Shown here piece after piece: positions 54,738 to 63,935 of a stretch of 64,000 bases of DNA. The DNA comes from Roseomonas sp. (lineage in GTDB: Bacteria > Pseudomonadota > Alphaproteobacteria > Acetobacterales > Acetobacteraceae): the NCBI GenBank assembly GCA_020249265.1, contig JADCGA010000003.1, positions 1 to 64,000 on the forward strand, given 5' to 3'. Position 1 is the first letter of the stretch, and every line of letters begins with the position of its first letter. Made by a program: the position numbers and the translations under genes. The notes under the pieces are model-generated. The model was not told the origin of the DNA and did no database searches. It saw only the letters and a list, made by a program, of their open reading frames with translations.

Positions 54738-55062
54738 AGCGCGCATTGTCAGTCATGCAACAAGCGCGGCATGTCTTTCGCCGCCGCAATCCAATCCCTC
54801 ACACGCAGAGTAAGGGTGTCTGACGCAGAAGCTTCCTCCCGACATTGGTTTTCGCCAGCGGATCAAATGGGCAACAGCTTGGGCGTGCAGCGTGTTACCC
54901 ATGACCGCGCCTATGCCTGCCATGGTTTCGATCTTATGCTTCATCTTCTGCTTCTCCTGGATTTGACAAAGGCAGGAGGATGTTATGGAGGGTTTCAGTA
55001 TTGGTAGGCCGTTTCGATAAGATATTTGAATACGCATTCACGCCAATGCATTGTGAAAAGCC
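54738..55062. other. Intergenic region, no confident gene
   Basis: A 325-base gap of lower GC. A minus-strand frame from ATG 54944 to 54753 (63 residues, GGAGAAG upstream) contains several cysteines and histidines but no recognisable family; I leave it uncalled. The plus strand at 55000-55060 probably contains the promoter of the ribbon-helix-helix gene. Confidence 0.4.
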
Positions 55063-55293
55063 ATGCCGCGTCACTTGACGAAGCGTTCCTTTCGACTTGC
55101 CGGCCATGCGACTTCGGTCGCCTTGGAAGGAGCCTTCTGGGCGGAATTGGAAGCGCTTGCTCAACGGCAGGGCCGAAGCCTGGCTGCGCTGGTGGCTGAG
55201 GTGGATGAGGCACGTGCCGATCACGGCCTGCCTTTGGCCAGCGCGCTTCGCCTTGCGGCGCTGGAACATGCTCGCGGGCGGCATGGTGCATGA
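55063..55293 (+). CDS. Ribbon-helix-helix domain protein (RHH_4 type)
   Basis: A 76-residue small DNA-binding protein. KRSFRLAGHATSVALEGAFWAELEALAQRQGRSLAALVAEVDEAR has the pattern of the RHH_4 family: a short beta strand followed by two helices, with LASALRLAALEHARG after it. Such proteins are predicted transcription regulators. It lies 149 bases upstream of the peptide ABC operon, so it might regulate it, but this is only positional inference. No toxin partner is adjacent. Confidence 0.82.
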   Translation: MPRHLTKRSFRLAGHATSVALEGAFWAELEALAQRQGRSLAALVAEVDEARADHGLPLASALRLAALEHARGRHGA

Positions 55294-55442
55294 TGGGCCG
55301 CTTCTTCGGGCCAGGAAGGAAACAGCGCTACCCTTCATGGTAGTCCCCCTCATGCCGCACCCTGCGGCCATGTCTTGCTTTGATTGACAAAAGCCTTGAC
55401 AGAATGCGACGTTGAACAACAAGAACCGTCGGAGTTGTCGTC

Positions 55443-57053
55443 ATGAATGTCCAAGTATCGAAGCGCGCCCTTTTCACCGTCGGCGCTGCTGGCATCATGG
55501 CGGCAGCCTTGCCCGGTGCGCGCCAGGCAGCCGCGCAGCAAACGCCACGCAATGCCCTGGTGATTGCCGCGCAGATTGATGATCTTGTCGCGCTTGATCC
55601 GCATCATTCCTTCGAAGTCACCGGCAGCGATCTGCTGAAGAACGTTTATGACCAGCTTTTCATCATTGATGATTCCAAACCCAGCGCCGAATTGCTGCCA
55701 GGGCTTGCGGAAAGCTTCACGATTTCCGCTGATGGCAAAACCTTCACCTTCCGCATTCGCCAAGGGGTGCGCTTTCATTCCGGCAATGCGCTAACGGCTG
55801 AGGATGTGGCGTTTTCGCTGCGCCGACCGCTACAGATCAATCGCACGCCGGCTTTCATGTATCGCTCGGTCGGGCTGACCGCGGATAACGTTGAACAGAC
55901 TGTGCGGCAGACCGGCGATTTTGAAGTGCAGGTCACCTTCAATGAAGCCTATGCGCCGACGCTCATTCAAAACCTGTTCACGGCGACGATTGCTTCCGTG
56001 CTGGACAGCAAGCTTGTGCTGCAAAATGCCGGCGAGGATCGCGGCAATACCTGGCTCAATCGCAATTCAGCGGGCTCCGGCGCGTTTCGCCTGACGCGGT
56101 ATCAGCCCAATGAAAGCTATACGCTTGACCGTAATGATGCCTGGTGGCGTGGCCGGGCCAATATGCAGCGCGTGATTGTGCGCCACGTGCCGGAAGCCGC
56201 AACCCAGCGCCTGCTGCTGGAACGCGGCGATGTTGATGTGGCGCGCAATCTGACACCCACGGATATCGCCGCGCTGCGTGGCCGACCTGGCATTACCATT
56301 CAGGAATTTCCGCGCGGGACCATCCAGTATTTCAGCGCGAATTTGGGGGACCCGATCCTATCCAATCCGCGCGTGATTGAAGCGCTGAAGCATCTGGTGG
56401 ATTATGACGCGATTGCGAATAACCTGCTGCCGGGTCAGGTGTTCCCGCATCAATCCTTCATCCCGCGCGCCATCCTGGGTGAGGTGAATGAACGCCCTTG
56501 GCGCTTTGACCCGACGCGTGCGCGCGCCTTGCTTGCCGAAGCGGGGCACCCCAATGGCATTCGCCTGACCATGGATACGGCGAATACCTTCCCATCGCTT
56601 GATGTTGCGCAAGCCTTGCAGGCAAGCTTCGCCCGTGGCGGCGTGACACTTGAAGTGCTGCCCGCCACAGGCGCGCAGGTGCTGGCCAAATTCCGTGCGC
56701 GCAACCATCAGCTTTTCATCGGCATTTGGGGGCTTGGCTATCCCGATCCGCACTACAATGCCGATAGCTTCGCGCATAACCCGCCCGGGGCGAATAATCC
56801 GGGCAAGCTCACCTGGCGCAACAATTGGAATATCCCGGAACTCACCGCGCGGACTGAAGCCGCGATGCGAGAGCGCGATCAGAATGCGCGCGCCGCGATC
56901 TATCGGCAGATCCAGGCGGAATTCATGGGTACCTCCCCCTTCGCGGTATTCGCGCAGCAGCAGGTGCAAGTCGCCGTGCGCAGCAACCTGACCGGCTATG
57001 CCGCAAGCTCGCCCGGGCTTTCGGCAATTCTTTGGCGTGCGACCAAGGGATAA
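55443..57053 (+). CDS. ABC transporter substrate-binding protein (SBP family 5, peptide/opine type)
   Basis: A 536-residue periplasmic receptor of the DppA/OppA class. A signal peptide (about 1-31, ending RQAAAQQTP) has KR ahead of the hydrophobic core. Family-5 hallmarks follow: LLPGLAESFTISADGKTFTFRIRQGVRFHSGNALTAEDV near 75-115 and later VIEALKHLVDYDAIA. It is the first gene of a complete five-gene importer. GGAG precedes the ATG. The ligand may be a peptide, opine or other oligomer; it cannot be read from sequence. Confidence 0.92.
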   Translation: MNVQVSKRALFTVGAAGIMAAALPGARQAAAQQTPRNALVIAAQIDDLVALDPHHSFEVTGSDLLKNVYDQLFIIDDSKPSAELLPGLAESFTISADGKTFTFRIRQGVRFHSGNALTAEDVAFSLRRPLQINRTPAFMYRSVGLTADNVEQTVRQTGDFEVQVTFNEAYAPTLIQNLFTATIASVLDSKLVLQNAGEDRGNTWLNRNSAGSGAFRLTRYQPNESYTLDRNDAWWRGRANMQRVIVRHVPEAATQRLLLERGDVDVARNLTPTDIAALRGRPGITIQEFPRGTIQYFSANLGDPILSNPRVIEALKHLVDYDAIANNLLPGQVFPHQSFIPRAILGEVNERPWRFDPTRARALLAEAGHPNGIRLTMDTANTFPSLDVAQALQASFARGGVTLEVLPATGAQVLAKFRARNHQLFIGIWGLGYPDPHYNADSFAHNPPGANNPGKLTWRNNWNIPELTARTEAAMRERDQNARAAIYRQIQAEFMGTSPFAVFAQQQVQVAVRSNLTGYAASSPGLSAILWRATKG

Positions 57054-57054
57054 G

Positions 57055-58074
57055 GTGAAGGCCAGTATTGCCCTGCGCCAAAGCTCCGGCTTCCTGTTTC
57101 AGGTTGCGCTGACGCTGCTTGGATTGCTGGCGGTCACTTTCTTCATCGGGCGCGTGGTGCCGATTGATCCTGTGCTTGCCGTGGTTGGCGATCAGGCGCC
57201 GCGCGATGTCTATGAAGCGGTGAAGCGAGAGCTTGGGCTCGACCAACCCCTTTGGTGGCAGTTCTGGGTCTATGTCCAGAAAATGGCTGTGGGCGATTTC
57301 GGCCAATCCCTGGTGACCAATCGTCCGGTGATTGAAGACATCAAGCGCGTTTTCCCGGCGACATTGGAACTTGCCACCTTTGCCACCATCATCGGTGTTG
57401 CACTTGGCGTGCCCATGGGCATTGCGGGCGCCGTTTGGCAGGATCGCTGGCCGGATCAATTGGTACGCGTTGTCGGGCTTGTTGGCTATTCCGTGCCGAT
57501 CTTCTGGCTTGGCATTATTGGCTTGCTGGTTTTCTACGGCATTCTCGGTTGGGTGCAGGGACCTGGAAGGCTTGGCGTATTCTTTGAAGACATGGTGCCT
57601 GTCGTCACCGGCGTGATCCTGATTGATTCGGCGATTGCGCAGGAGTGGGAGGTCTTCTGGAACGCCTTCGGTCATGTGGTGCTGCCTTCGGCGGTGCTGG
57701 GTTATTTCTCCATAGCCTATATCGCACGCATGACACGCAGCTGCATGCTGGAACAGCTCAATCAGGAATACATCGTCACGGCGCGCGCGAAGGGCGTTTC
57801 CGAGGCACGCATTATCTGGGTGCATGCCTTGCGCAATGTCTCGGTCCCGCTGGTGACCGTGATTGCGCTTTCTTATGCGCGGCTGCTGGAAGGGGCGGTG
57901 CTGACCGAAACCGTCTTTGCCTGGCCCGGGCTTGGCCGCTACCTGACAACGGCGCTACTGGCCGCCGATATGAATGCGGTGCTGGGGGCGACAATTGTTG
58001 TGGGGCTGATTTTCGTCGGTATCAATCTTTTGTCTGATCTGCTGTATCGCTTGCTGGACCCGCGCGCGAAATGA
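57055..58074 (+). CDS. ABC transporter permease (DppB-like)
   Basis: A 339-residue permease with six helices. The N-terminal helix and periplasmic domain (RVVPIDPVLAVVGDQAPRD) are typical of DppB proteins, and the EAA loop reads QEYIVTARAKGVSEARIIWVHALRN near 235-260. GTG 57055 is chosen, with AAGGGA upstream and one base after the previous stop; ATG 56998 would overlap the binding-protein gene by 56 bases. It pairs with the DppC-like subunit. Confidence 0.9.
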   Translation: MKASIALRQSSGFLFQVALTLLGLLAVTFFIGRVVPIDPVLAVVGDQAPRDVYEAVKRELGLDQPLWWQFWVYVQKMAVGDFGQSLVTNRPVIEDIKRVFPATLELATFATIIGVALGVPMGIAGAVWQDRWPDQLVRVVGLVGYSVPIFWLGIIGLLVFYGILGWVQGPGRLGVFFEDMVPVVTGVILIDSAIAQEWEVFWNAFGHVVLPSAVLGYFSIAYIARMTRSCMLEQLNQEYIVTARAKGVSEARIIWVHALRNVSVPLVTVIALSYARLLEGAVLTETVFAWPGLGRYLTTALLAADMNAVLGATIVVGLIFVGINLLSDLLYRLLDPRAK

Positions 58075-58988
58075 GCGATCGCGCCGAACAGGGCTGGCGC
58101 GCCCGGCTGCTTTCTGAAACGCCGCGCTCCCGCCGCGAAGCGAAGCTTGGTCAGGCTTATCGCGGATGGCTGCAATTCCGGCAGAACCGCCTGGCGCTGC
58201 TCGGGCTTGCCATTGTGCTCACGCTGATCCTGGTGGCGGTGCTGGCACCCTGGATTGCGCCACATCACCCGCATGAACAAAATCTGGCGCAAAGATTACT
58301 GCCGCCGGGCAGCGGCTCACATCTGCTGGGCACGGATGAATTCGGGCGCGATATCCTCTCACGCATCATCTATGGCGCGCGCGTCACCCTTTACATTGTG
58401 GTGCTGGTCGCGCTGATTGCCGCGCCGATCGGGCTGATTGTCGGCACCGCCGCCGGCTATCTGGGTGGCTGGGTAGATGCCGCGCTGATGCGCATCACGG
58501 ATGTGTTTCTTTCCTTTCCAAGCCTTATTCTGGCGCTGGCCTTTGTCGCGGCTTTGGGGCCGGGTATTGAAAACGCGGTCATTGCCATCGCGCTGACGTC
58601 ATGGCCGCCCTATGCGCGCATCGCGCGGGCCGAGACGATGACCATCCGCAATAGTGACTTCATCGCGGTGGCGCGTATTCAGGGCGCGGGAACCGGACGC
58701 ATCCTGTTCCGCCATGTCATGCCGCTTTGCGTATCCTCACTGACCGTGCGCGTGACGCTTGATATGGCGGGCATTATCCTGACGGCAGCCGGGCTTGGCT
58801 TTCTGGGGCTCGGCGCGCAACCCCCCATGGCGGAATGGGGGGCCATGGTTTCTTCCGGGCGGCGCTATATTCTCGATCAATGGTGGGTTGCGACCATTCC
58901 GGGGCTTGCGATTTTCGTCGTGAGTCTGGCGTTCAATCTTTTGGGCGATGGGCTGCGCGATGTGCTCGATCCAAGGCAGAAGAAATGA
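58071..58988 (+). CDS. ABC transporter permease (DppC-like)
   Basis: A 305-residue permease with six helices and a DppC-type N-terminal cytoplasmic segment (KLGQAYRGWLQFRQNRLALLG). HLLGTDEFGRDILSRIIYGARV near 80-101 is the family hallmark. The EAA loop is SDFIAVARIQGAGTGRILFRHV. Its ATG overlaps the DppB-like stop by four bases, and its stop overlaps the ATPase start by four bases. Confidence 0.93.
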   Translation: MSDRAEQGWRARLLSETPRSRREAKLGQAYRGWLQFRQNRLALLGLAIVLTLILVAVLAPWIAPHHPHEQNLAQRLLPPGSGSHLLGTDEFGRDILSRIIYGARVTLYIVVLVALIAAPIGLIVGTAAGYLGGWVDAALMRITDVFLSFPSLILALAFVAALGPGIENAVIAIALTSWPPYARIARAETMTIRNSDFIAVARIQGAGTGRILFRHVMPLCVSSLTVRVTLDMAGIILTAAGLGFLGLGAQPPMAEWGAMVSSGRRYILDQWWVATIPGLAIFVVSLAFNLLGDGLRDVLDPRQKK

Positions 58989-59827
58989 AGCCGCTGCTTG
59001 AAGTGGAGGATTTGCGGATCAGCTTCGCCACGCCAACCGGGCGGTCTGAAGCCGTGCGCGGCGTATCCTTCAGCCTTGGGCGCGAAAGACTCGGGATTGT
59101 CGGTGAATCCGGTTCCGGCAAGTCACTCACCGGGCGCGCCATCATGCGCCTGCTGCCGCCGGCTGCGCGGATGGAAGCAAACAGGCTCAGTTTTGATGGG
59201 ATTGATTTGCTGGCCGCCTCGGCGCGCCAATTGCGAGGCATTCGTGGTGCCCGCATATCACTCGTGCTGCAGGATCCGAAATACTCGCTCAATCCTGTCA
59301 TGACAGTTGGGCAGCAGATCGCAGAAGCCGCGCGTATTCATGGCCGGCTTTCCGCGCGTGATGCGCGGCGCAAGGCGCTGGAAATGCTTGAAGCGGTGCG
59401 CATCCGTGATCCTGAACGCGTGATGCGGCTTTACCCGCATGAGGTTTCAGGCGGTATGGGGCAACGCATCATGATTGCGATGATGCTGGTGCCGGAACCC
59501 GATTTGCTGATAGCCGATGAACCGACCAGCGCCCTTGATGTCACGGTACAGATGCAGGTTCTGGCCATCCTGGATGATCTTGTGGCCAAGCGCGGCATGG
59601 GGCTGATTTTCATCAGCCATGATCTTGATCTGGTCGGCAGTTTTTGTGATCGCGTTCTGATCATGTATGCCGGCCGTATCATGGAAGAACGCGCCGCGCG
59701 TGATCTTGCGGGCGCCACCCATCCCTATACGCAGGGCCTGCTGCGCAGCTTGCCGCGCATTGCCGATGACCGCGCGGAATTGCCGACCCTGTCGCGCGAT
59801 CCGGCCTGGCTGGATGCTGGGCGGTGA
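58985..59827 (+). CDS. ABC transporter ATPase (DppD/OppD-like)
   Basis: A 280-residue ATPase. Walker A GESGSGKSLTG (near 39-49), Q-loop in VLQDPKYSLNP, signature VSGGMGQRIMIAMM (near 158), Walker B LLIADEPTSALDV, and H-loop FISHDLDLV. It is shorter than most OppD proteins; it ends at RDPAWLDAGR and lacks the cysteine-containing C-terminal tail usual for 4Fe-4S-bearing members. The start at 58985 overlaps the permease stop by four bases. Confidence 0.92.
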   Translation: MKPLLEVEDLRISFATPTGRSEAVRGVSFSLGRERLGIVGESGSGKSLTGRAIMRLLPPAARMEANRLSFDGIDLLAASARQLRGIRGARISLVLQDPKYSLNPVMTVGQQIAEAARIHGRLSARDARRKALEMLEAVRIRDPERVMRLYPHEVSGGMGQRIMIAMMLVPEPDLLIADEPTSALDVTVQMQVLAILDDLVAKRGMGLIFISHDLDLVGSFCDRVLIMYAGRIMEERAARDLAGATHPYTQGLLRSLPRIADDRAELPTLSRDPAWLDAGR

Positions 59828-60597
59828 TTACAGTGCGCGATCTGGTGGTAAGCTTCGGACAGGGCCGCGATGCGGTGCATGCGGTACGCGGCATTTCCTT
59901 TGCCGTGGCGGAAGGCGAAAGCTTTGGCCTGGTGGGCGAAAGCGGCAGCGGCAAATCCACGGTGCTGCGTGCCTTGGCGGGGCTTAATCGGAACTGGACT
60001 GGTAGTGCGAGCATCAATGGCCTTGATGTGGCCGCACGCGATGCGCGCCTGCCGCGCCTGGCGCAAATGGTGTTTCAGGACCCTTACGCATCGCTCCACC
60101 CGCGCCACACGGTTGATCGCACCCTGTCGGAGCCACTGGAAATCCATGGCATGGGCGATATTGCCGCGCGCGTTGAAAAGGCTTTGGCCGATGTCGGGCT
60201 TGGGGCGAATTTTCGCTTCCGCTATCCCAATCAGCTTTCCGGCGGGCAGCGCCAGCGCGTTGCCATTGCACGCGCGTTGATGCTGGAACCGAAGGTGCTG
60301 CTGCTGGATGAACCGACCAGCGCGCTTGATGTGAGCGTGCAGGCGGAAATCCTGAATTTGTTGCGCGGGCTGCGCACCGCGCAGCGCCTGACCATCATTC
60401 TGGTCAGCCATAATCTGGCGGTTATCGCGCATATGTGCGACCGGCTGGCGGTGATGAATCGTGGCCTGATCGTGGAGGAAATGGATATCGCAACCCTTCG
60501 CCGCGAAGACCCGAAGCAGGCCTATACGCGCCAGCTTTTGCTGGCCTCCAAGGGCTATGACCGGGAAGCCGCGGCGCGGCTGGTGACCTATGATTGA
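59824..60597 (+). CDS. ABC transporter ATPase (DppF/OppF-like)
   Basis: A 257-residue ATPase partnering the DppD-like subunit. Walker A GESGSGKST (near 38-46), Q-loop VFQDPYASLHPRHTV, signature [15 protein letters not shown] (near 138), Walker B VLLLDEPTSALDVSV, and H-loop LVSHNLAVI. The GTG start at 59824 overlaps the previous stop by four bases. It is the last gene of the importer. The short C-terminus lacks much of the usual oligopeptide-binding tail. Confidence 0.92.
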   Translation: MITVRDLVVSFGQGRDAVHAVRGISFAVAEGESFGLVGESGSGKSTVLRALAGLNRNWTGSASINGLDVAARDARLPRLAQMVFQDPYASLHPRHTVDRTLSEPLEIHGMGDIAARVEKALADVGLGANFRFRYPNQLSGGQRQRVAIARALMLEPKVLLLDEPTSALDVSVQAEILNLLRGLRTAQRLTIILVSHNLAVIAHMCDRLAVMNRGLIVEEMDIATLRREDPKQAYTRQLLLASKGYDREAAARLVTYD

Positions 60598-60743
60598 TCG
60601 GCCCGGGCACAGAAGGATTGCCCGCGCGCCCTGGGCCAGCGCGGCTGGCCGGCGCCGCAAGCGCGGAAAAGAGCGCCCGGGGACTGTGCGAATGGCGCCT
60701 GCGGGCCTAGCCTTCAAGGCATGGCAGGCAGAGGCTGCGAATC

Positions 60744-62756
60744 GTGTTGATGATCCTCGCCCTTGCTTTGGCGGTGCTGGCGATCCTTTCGCTGGCAGCG
60801 CCCTTGCTGGCGCGGGCGATGCTTGGCGTAGGGCTGCTTTACGCGGGCTCGGCCTTGGCTTCTTTGGTATTCGCGCTGGGCGGAATTTTCGGGCTGCTGG
60901 CAGCGCCCACGGAGCTTACCTTGCCCTTCGGCCCGCCCTGGGGCGCGATGCGGCTCGCGCTTGATCCGCTTTCCGCCTGGTTCCTGCTGATCCTCGGGCT
61001 TTGTGGTGTGGCCGCGTCGGCCTTCGCCTTCGGCCATGTGAAGGGGCCAGAGGCAGCGCGGCGGCTGGTGCCCTATCCGCTGTTTCTCGCCGGCATGGCG
61101 CTGACCCTGCTTGCCGCCGATGGCTTTACGCTGGTGCTCGGCTTTGAACTCATGTCCTTCGCGTCATGGGTGCTGGTCGCGCATGAACATGAACAGGCGG
61201 AAAATCGCCGTGCCGCGCGGCTATATCTGGGCTTCGCGGCCCTGGGCGGCGCGGCGCTGATCCTGTGTTTTGGCTTGCTCGCGGCGGGCGCTTCGGCGGG
61301 GGCGGGTTTCGCGGCCTTGCGCGCCGCGCCACCCGATGGGCTGCGTGCTTTGGCGATCTTGCTGCTGGTGGTGGTTGGCGCCGGGTCCAAGGCCGGGCTG
61401 GTGCCTTTGCATGTCTGGCTGCCCTTGGCGCATCCCGCCGCACCCAGCCATGTGAGTGCGCTGATGTCAGCCGCCATGACCAAGGTGGCGCTATATGTGT
61501 TGGCGCGGGTGATCTTTGACTTGGCCGGCCCGGCGCAGCCGCTGTTTTGGGGGGCGGTGCTGATGGCGCTGGGGCTGGCCTCGGCCATCATGGGTGCTTT
61601 GCGCGCGGCGTTGGAGGAAGACACCAAAACGCTTCTCGCCTGTTCCACCATAGAGAATGTCGGGCTGATCACGGTGGGGCTTGGCTTGGCCTTGGCGTTT
61701 CGCGCGGCGGATTTGGGCGCGCTGGCGGCTGTGGCGGCGGGTGCGGCGCTGCTGCATGCGCTGAACCACGCCATGTTCAAGACGCTGCTGTTTCTGGGCG
61801 CGGGTGAGGTGCTGCACGGCGCGGCATCGCGGCGCATGGATCGGCTGGGCGGCCTGATCCATGCCATGCCCTGGACTGCCGGCCTGGTGCTGCTGGGTGC
61901 CGCTGCTGCCGCTGCGCTACCACCGCTTTCGGGCTTTGCCTCAGAATGGTTGCTGTTGCAGGCGCTGATTGCCGCCTGGCGCGTCGGGGATTTGGCCTTT
62001 CAGATTGGCGCGGCAGCGGCCACTGCCTTGGCGGCTTTGGCAGTAGCTCTTTCTGCCGCGGCGATGCTGCGCCTTTACGGAATGGTTTTTCTGGGCAGGC
62101 CACGCAGCCCACGTGCCGCAGGTGCGACCGAGCTTTCCGGCATGGCGCGCAGCGCGCTGATCCTGCCCGCCATGCTGACCGTGATCTTTGGCCTGACGCC
62201 GGGCTTTTTGCTGGAACTTGCCGCACCGGCGCTGCGGCTATTGACCGGGGCGGGCGCGGGGCTTTCCGCTTTGGGTGGCGTGACAGTGACGGTTTCCGAA
62301 GGTGGCGCGGGTTATGCCCCGCTGATCGTCTTTGTCCTTTTGCTGCTGCTGGGCAGCGGCCTTGTCTGGTTCGCGCGGCGGCAGGCGCCAGGCATGGCGC
62401 GCGGCCCCGCCTGGGATTGCGGTTTCATTGCACCGCCGCATCATCTGCCTTTTGGCGATCCCGCCACGCAAGTTTCCGCCGCCGGCATGGCGCAGCCATT
62501 GCGGCGCATGCTGGGCAAGACTCTGCTTGCAGCAAGGGAGAAAGTGGAAATGCCGCCCCCGGGCAATACCGCGCCAGCGCGCTTGCAGGCAGGGTTTCAT
62601 GATCCTGTGCTGGCGCTGATTTCCGGGCCATTGCCACGCGGGCGCGAAAGGCTGGCGGCGCTTGCGGAACGCTTGCGTGATTTCTCGCTCAGGCAATGTC
62701 TCGGGCTTGGGTTTACGGTGCTGCTCGCGCTCATGGCGCTGCTGATTTGGCTGTAA
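60744..62756 (+). CDS. Hydrogenase-4 subunit B / NuoL-MrpA-like antiporter subunit (orphan)
   Basis: A 670-residue polytopic protein with about 15 helices of the proton-translocating NuoL/N/HyfB family. Conserved segments are LVLGFELMSFASW (with the key Glu), VVVGAGSKAGLVPLHVWLPLAHPAAPSHVSALMSAAMTKVALY (with the channel lysines), LLACSTIENVG and LLHALNHAMFKTLLFLGAGEV. The C-terminal tail with GPAWDCGF resembles HyfB of group 4 hydrogenase-like complexes. Partners (hyfC, E, F, G, I) are absent: a transposase remnant begins within 50 bases of its stop. The start is GTG 60744 (AGAGG nine bases upstream), with ATG 60750 as an alternative. Function alone is doubtful. Confidence 0.82.
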   Translation: MLMILALALAVLAILSLAAPLLARAMLGVGLLYAGSALASLVFALGGIFGLLAAPTELTLPFGPPWGAMRLALDPLSAWFLLILGLCGVAASAFAFGHVKGPEAARRLVPYPLFLAGMALTLLAADGFTLVLGFELMSFASWVLVAHEHEQAENRRAARLYLGFAALGGAALILCFGLLAAGASAGAGFAALRAAPPDGLRALAILLLVVVGAGSKAGLVPLHVWLPLAHPAAPSHVSALMSAAMTKVALYVLARVIFDLAGPAQPLFWGAVLMALGLASAIMGALRAALEEDTKTLLACSTIENVGLITVGLGLALAFRAADLGALAAVAAGAALLHALNHAMFKTLLFLGAGEVLHGAASRRMDRLGGLIHAMPWTAGLVLLGAAAAAALPPLSGFASEWLLLQALIAAWRVGDLAFQIGAAAATALAALAVALSAAAMLRLYGMVFLGRPRSPRAAGATELSGMARSALILPAMLTVIFGLTPGFLLELAAPALRLLTGAGAGLSALGGVTVTVSEGGAGYAPLIVFVLLLLLGSGLVWFARRQAPGMARGPAWDCGFIAPPHHLPFGDPATQVSAAGMAQPLRRMLGKTLLAAREKVEMPPPGNTAPARLQAGFHDPVLALISGPLPRGRERLAALAERLRDFSLRQCLGLGFTVLLALMALLIWL

Positions 62757-62774
62757 AGGACATGAGCAAGAAGC

Positions 62775-63120
62775 GCATGATCGCGCAGTAGTAGAAGTTT
62801 GAAGCGAGAGTCACGGCTTTGCCGGATCAGGCGCAAGCCGCTGATGCGCTGGAATGGGCGGCGTTCGGCGATTGATGGGCGGACCACGCGCCATCGCGGG
62901 CTGCCCGAGGTGGGCTGGCATTTCACCCTTGCCATGGCGGCTTACAATTTGCCTCGCCTGCCGAAGCTGCTGGTGGCGGCAGCATGACGCCCGGAATCCG
63001 TCCCAAGCGTATCGGCAGGGCCAAAAAATTCACTGAAAATGCTTGGGCTCAGCCGAAAGCAGCCTTGAAAACATGCGCGAGTTCAAAAAACGCAATGCTC
63101 AAGGATAGCTTCTCAGCAGC
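62775..63120 (+). mobile_element. Remnant of an IS5/IS1182-type insertion sequence
   Basis: The frame ending at 62987 encodes TTRHRGLPEVGWHFTLAM followed by AAYNLPRLPKLLVAAA, which is the conserved C-terminus of DDE transposases of the IS5/IS1182 kind (HRG..-W-FT-A-AAYNL-RL-KLL). The N-terminal two-thirds, including the catalytic DDE residues, is missing and the reading frame before 62880 is degenerate. The sequence TTCTCAGCAGCC near 63110-63118 resembles the terminal repeat often found after such genes. No left end is seen. The element is dead. Confidence 0.75.
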
Positions 63121-63123
63121 CGG

Positions 63124-63933
63124 CTAAACCATCGAAAACGCCACATCGCGCGTCGCTGCCAGCGCCTCATAAGCCGCGCGCACCGGCAGCGCGCCATGCA
63201 CGCGTTCCAGCCGCCTCAGCGTAAAATGCCCGCGCGCGACGCTGCGGAAATGTTCCAGAAACGCCAGGTTGATCGCGGCCCCTGCCGCGGCACCAATCAG
63301 CGGCGCTGCCTGGGCGGAAAGCTTCAGCCCCACGGGTCCCACAAAGCGCGCCGCGATGGCGGCAATAAAGCCCGGCAGCACGGTTGCGCCGATGCTGCCC
63401 TTAAGTGCCTCGGCCAAGGCGATGCGCAGCGCGAAATAGCCGGATTCAGCCGCATCATCAGCGCGCCCGCGCCCGCCTAACGCAAAAATCTTCAGGCATT
63501 CGGCGGCGATTTCCGGGCGCGACAAATCCTCGCCCTCCTCAGCCGCGATGGCGGCGATTTGGCGCAACAAAACAGTCGTGGAAACTGGCAATTCCACCAG
63601 CGTGCCAGCTAGGCCAAAGGCGCCGCCGGCGGCGCCGGTTGCCGCAGCCAGCCCGCGATGCAGCCAGGATGACGGCAAAATTGAGGGTGTGGCCGCCGGC
63701 GATGACCGCAAAGCTGCCGCCATCGCCGTTGTCAGCGCTGTTCGCACCGCGCCTTGAAGCCCGCCTTGCAGCGGGCCAGGCAGGCGCGCGGTCAGGGCCT
63801 CAATCGGTGTCCCCACCGTCGCCGAAAGCCGCGCGGCGAGGGAGGGGTTTTCCAACGCGTCAAACGCCGCGCGCAATTCCGCCTCTGCCCGGCCTGATAG
63901 CGGCGGCGGCGTGGTGCTGACCGTGAGACTCAT
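63124..63933 (-). CDS. EcsC family protein
   Basis: A 269-residue protein of the EcsC family, linked in Bacillus to secretion but of unknown mechanism. TGAAGGAFGLAGTLVELPVSTTVLLRQIAAIA followed by AAEEGEDL (about 93-135) and AESGYFALR, together with long hydrophobic Gly/Ala-rich segments (GSIGATVLPGFIAAIAARF, AAPLIGAAAGAAINLAFL), is the family pattern. It may associate with membranes. It follows hslU closely, so its transcription probably depends on the hslU promoter. It is convergent with hyfB across the IS remnant. Confidence 0.85.
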   Translation of the reverse strand: MSLTVSTTPPPLSGRAEAELRAAFDALENPSLAARLSATVGTPIEALTARLPGPLQGGLQGAVRTALTTAMAAALRSSPAATPSILPSSWLHRGLAAATGAAGGAFGLAGTLVELPVSTTVLLRQIAAIAAEEGEDLSRPEIAAECLKIFALGGRGRADDAAESGYFALRIALAEALKGSIGATVLPGFIAAIAARFVGPVGLKLSAQAAPLIGAAAGAAINLAFLEHFRSVARGHFTLRRLERVHGALPVRAAYEALAATRDVAFSMV

Positions 63934-63935
63934 CG

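Noticed and set aside
54753-54944. Minus-strand 63-residue frame with Cys/His residues and an upstream GGAGAAG
   Set aside because: No family resemblance, no clear promoter, and no partner; left as possible but uncalled.
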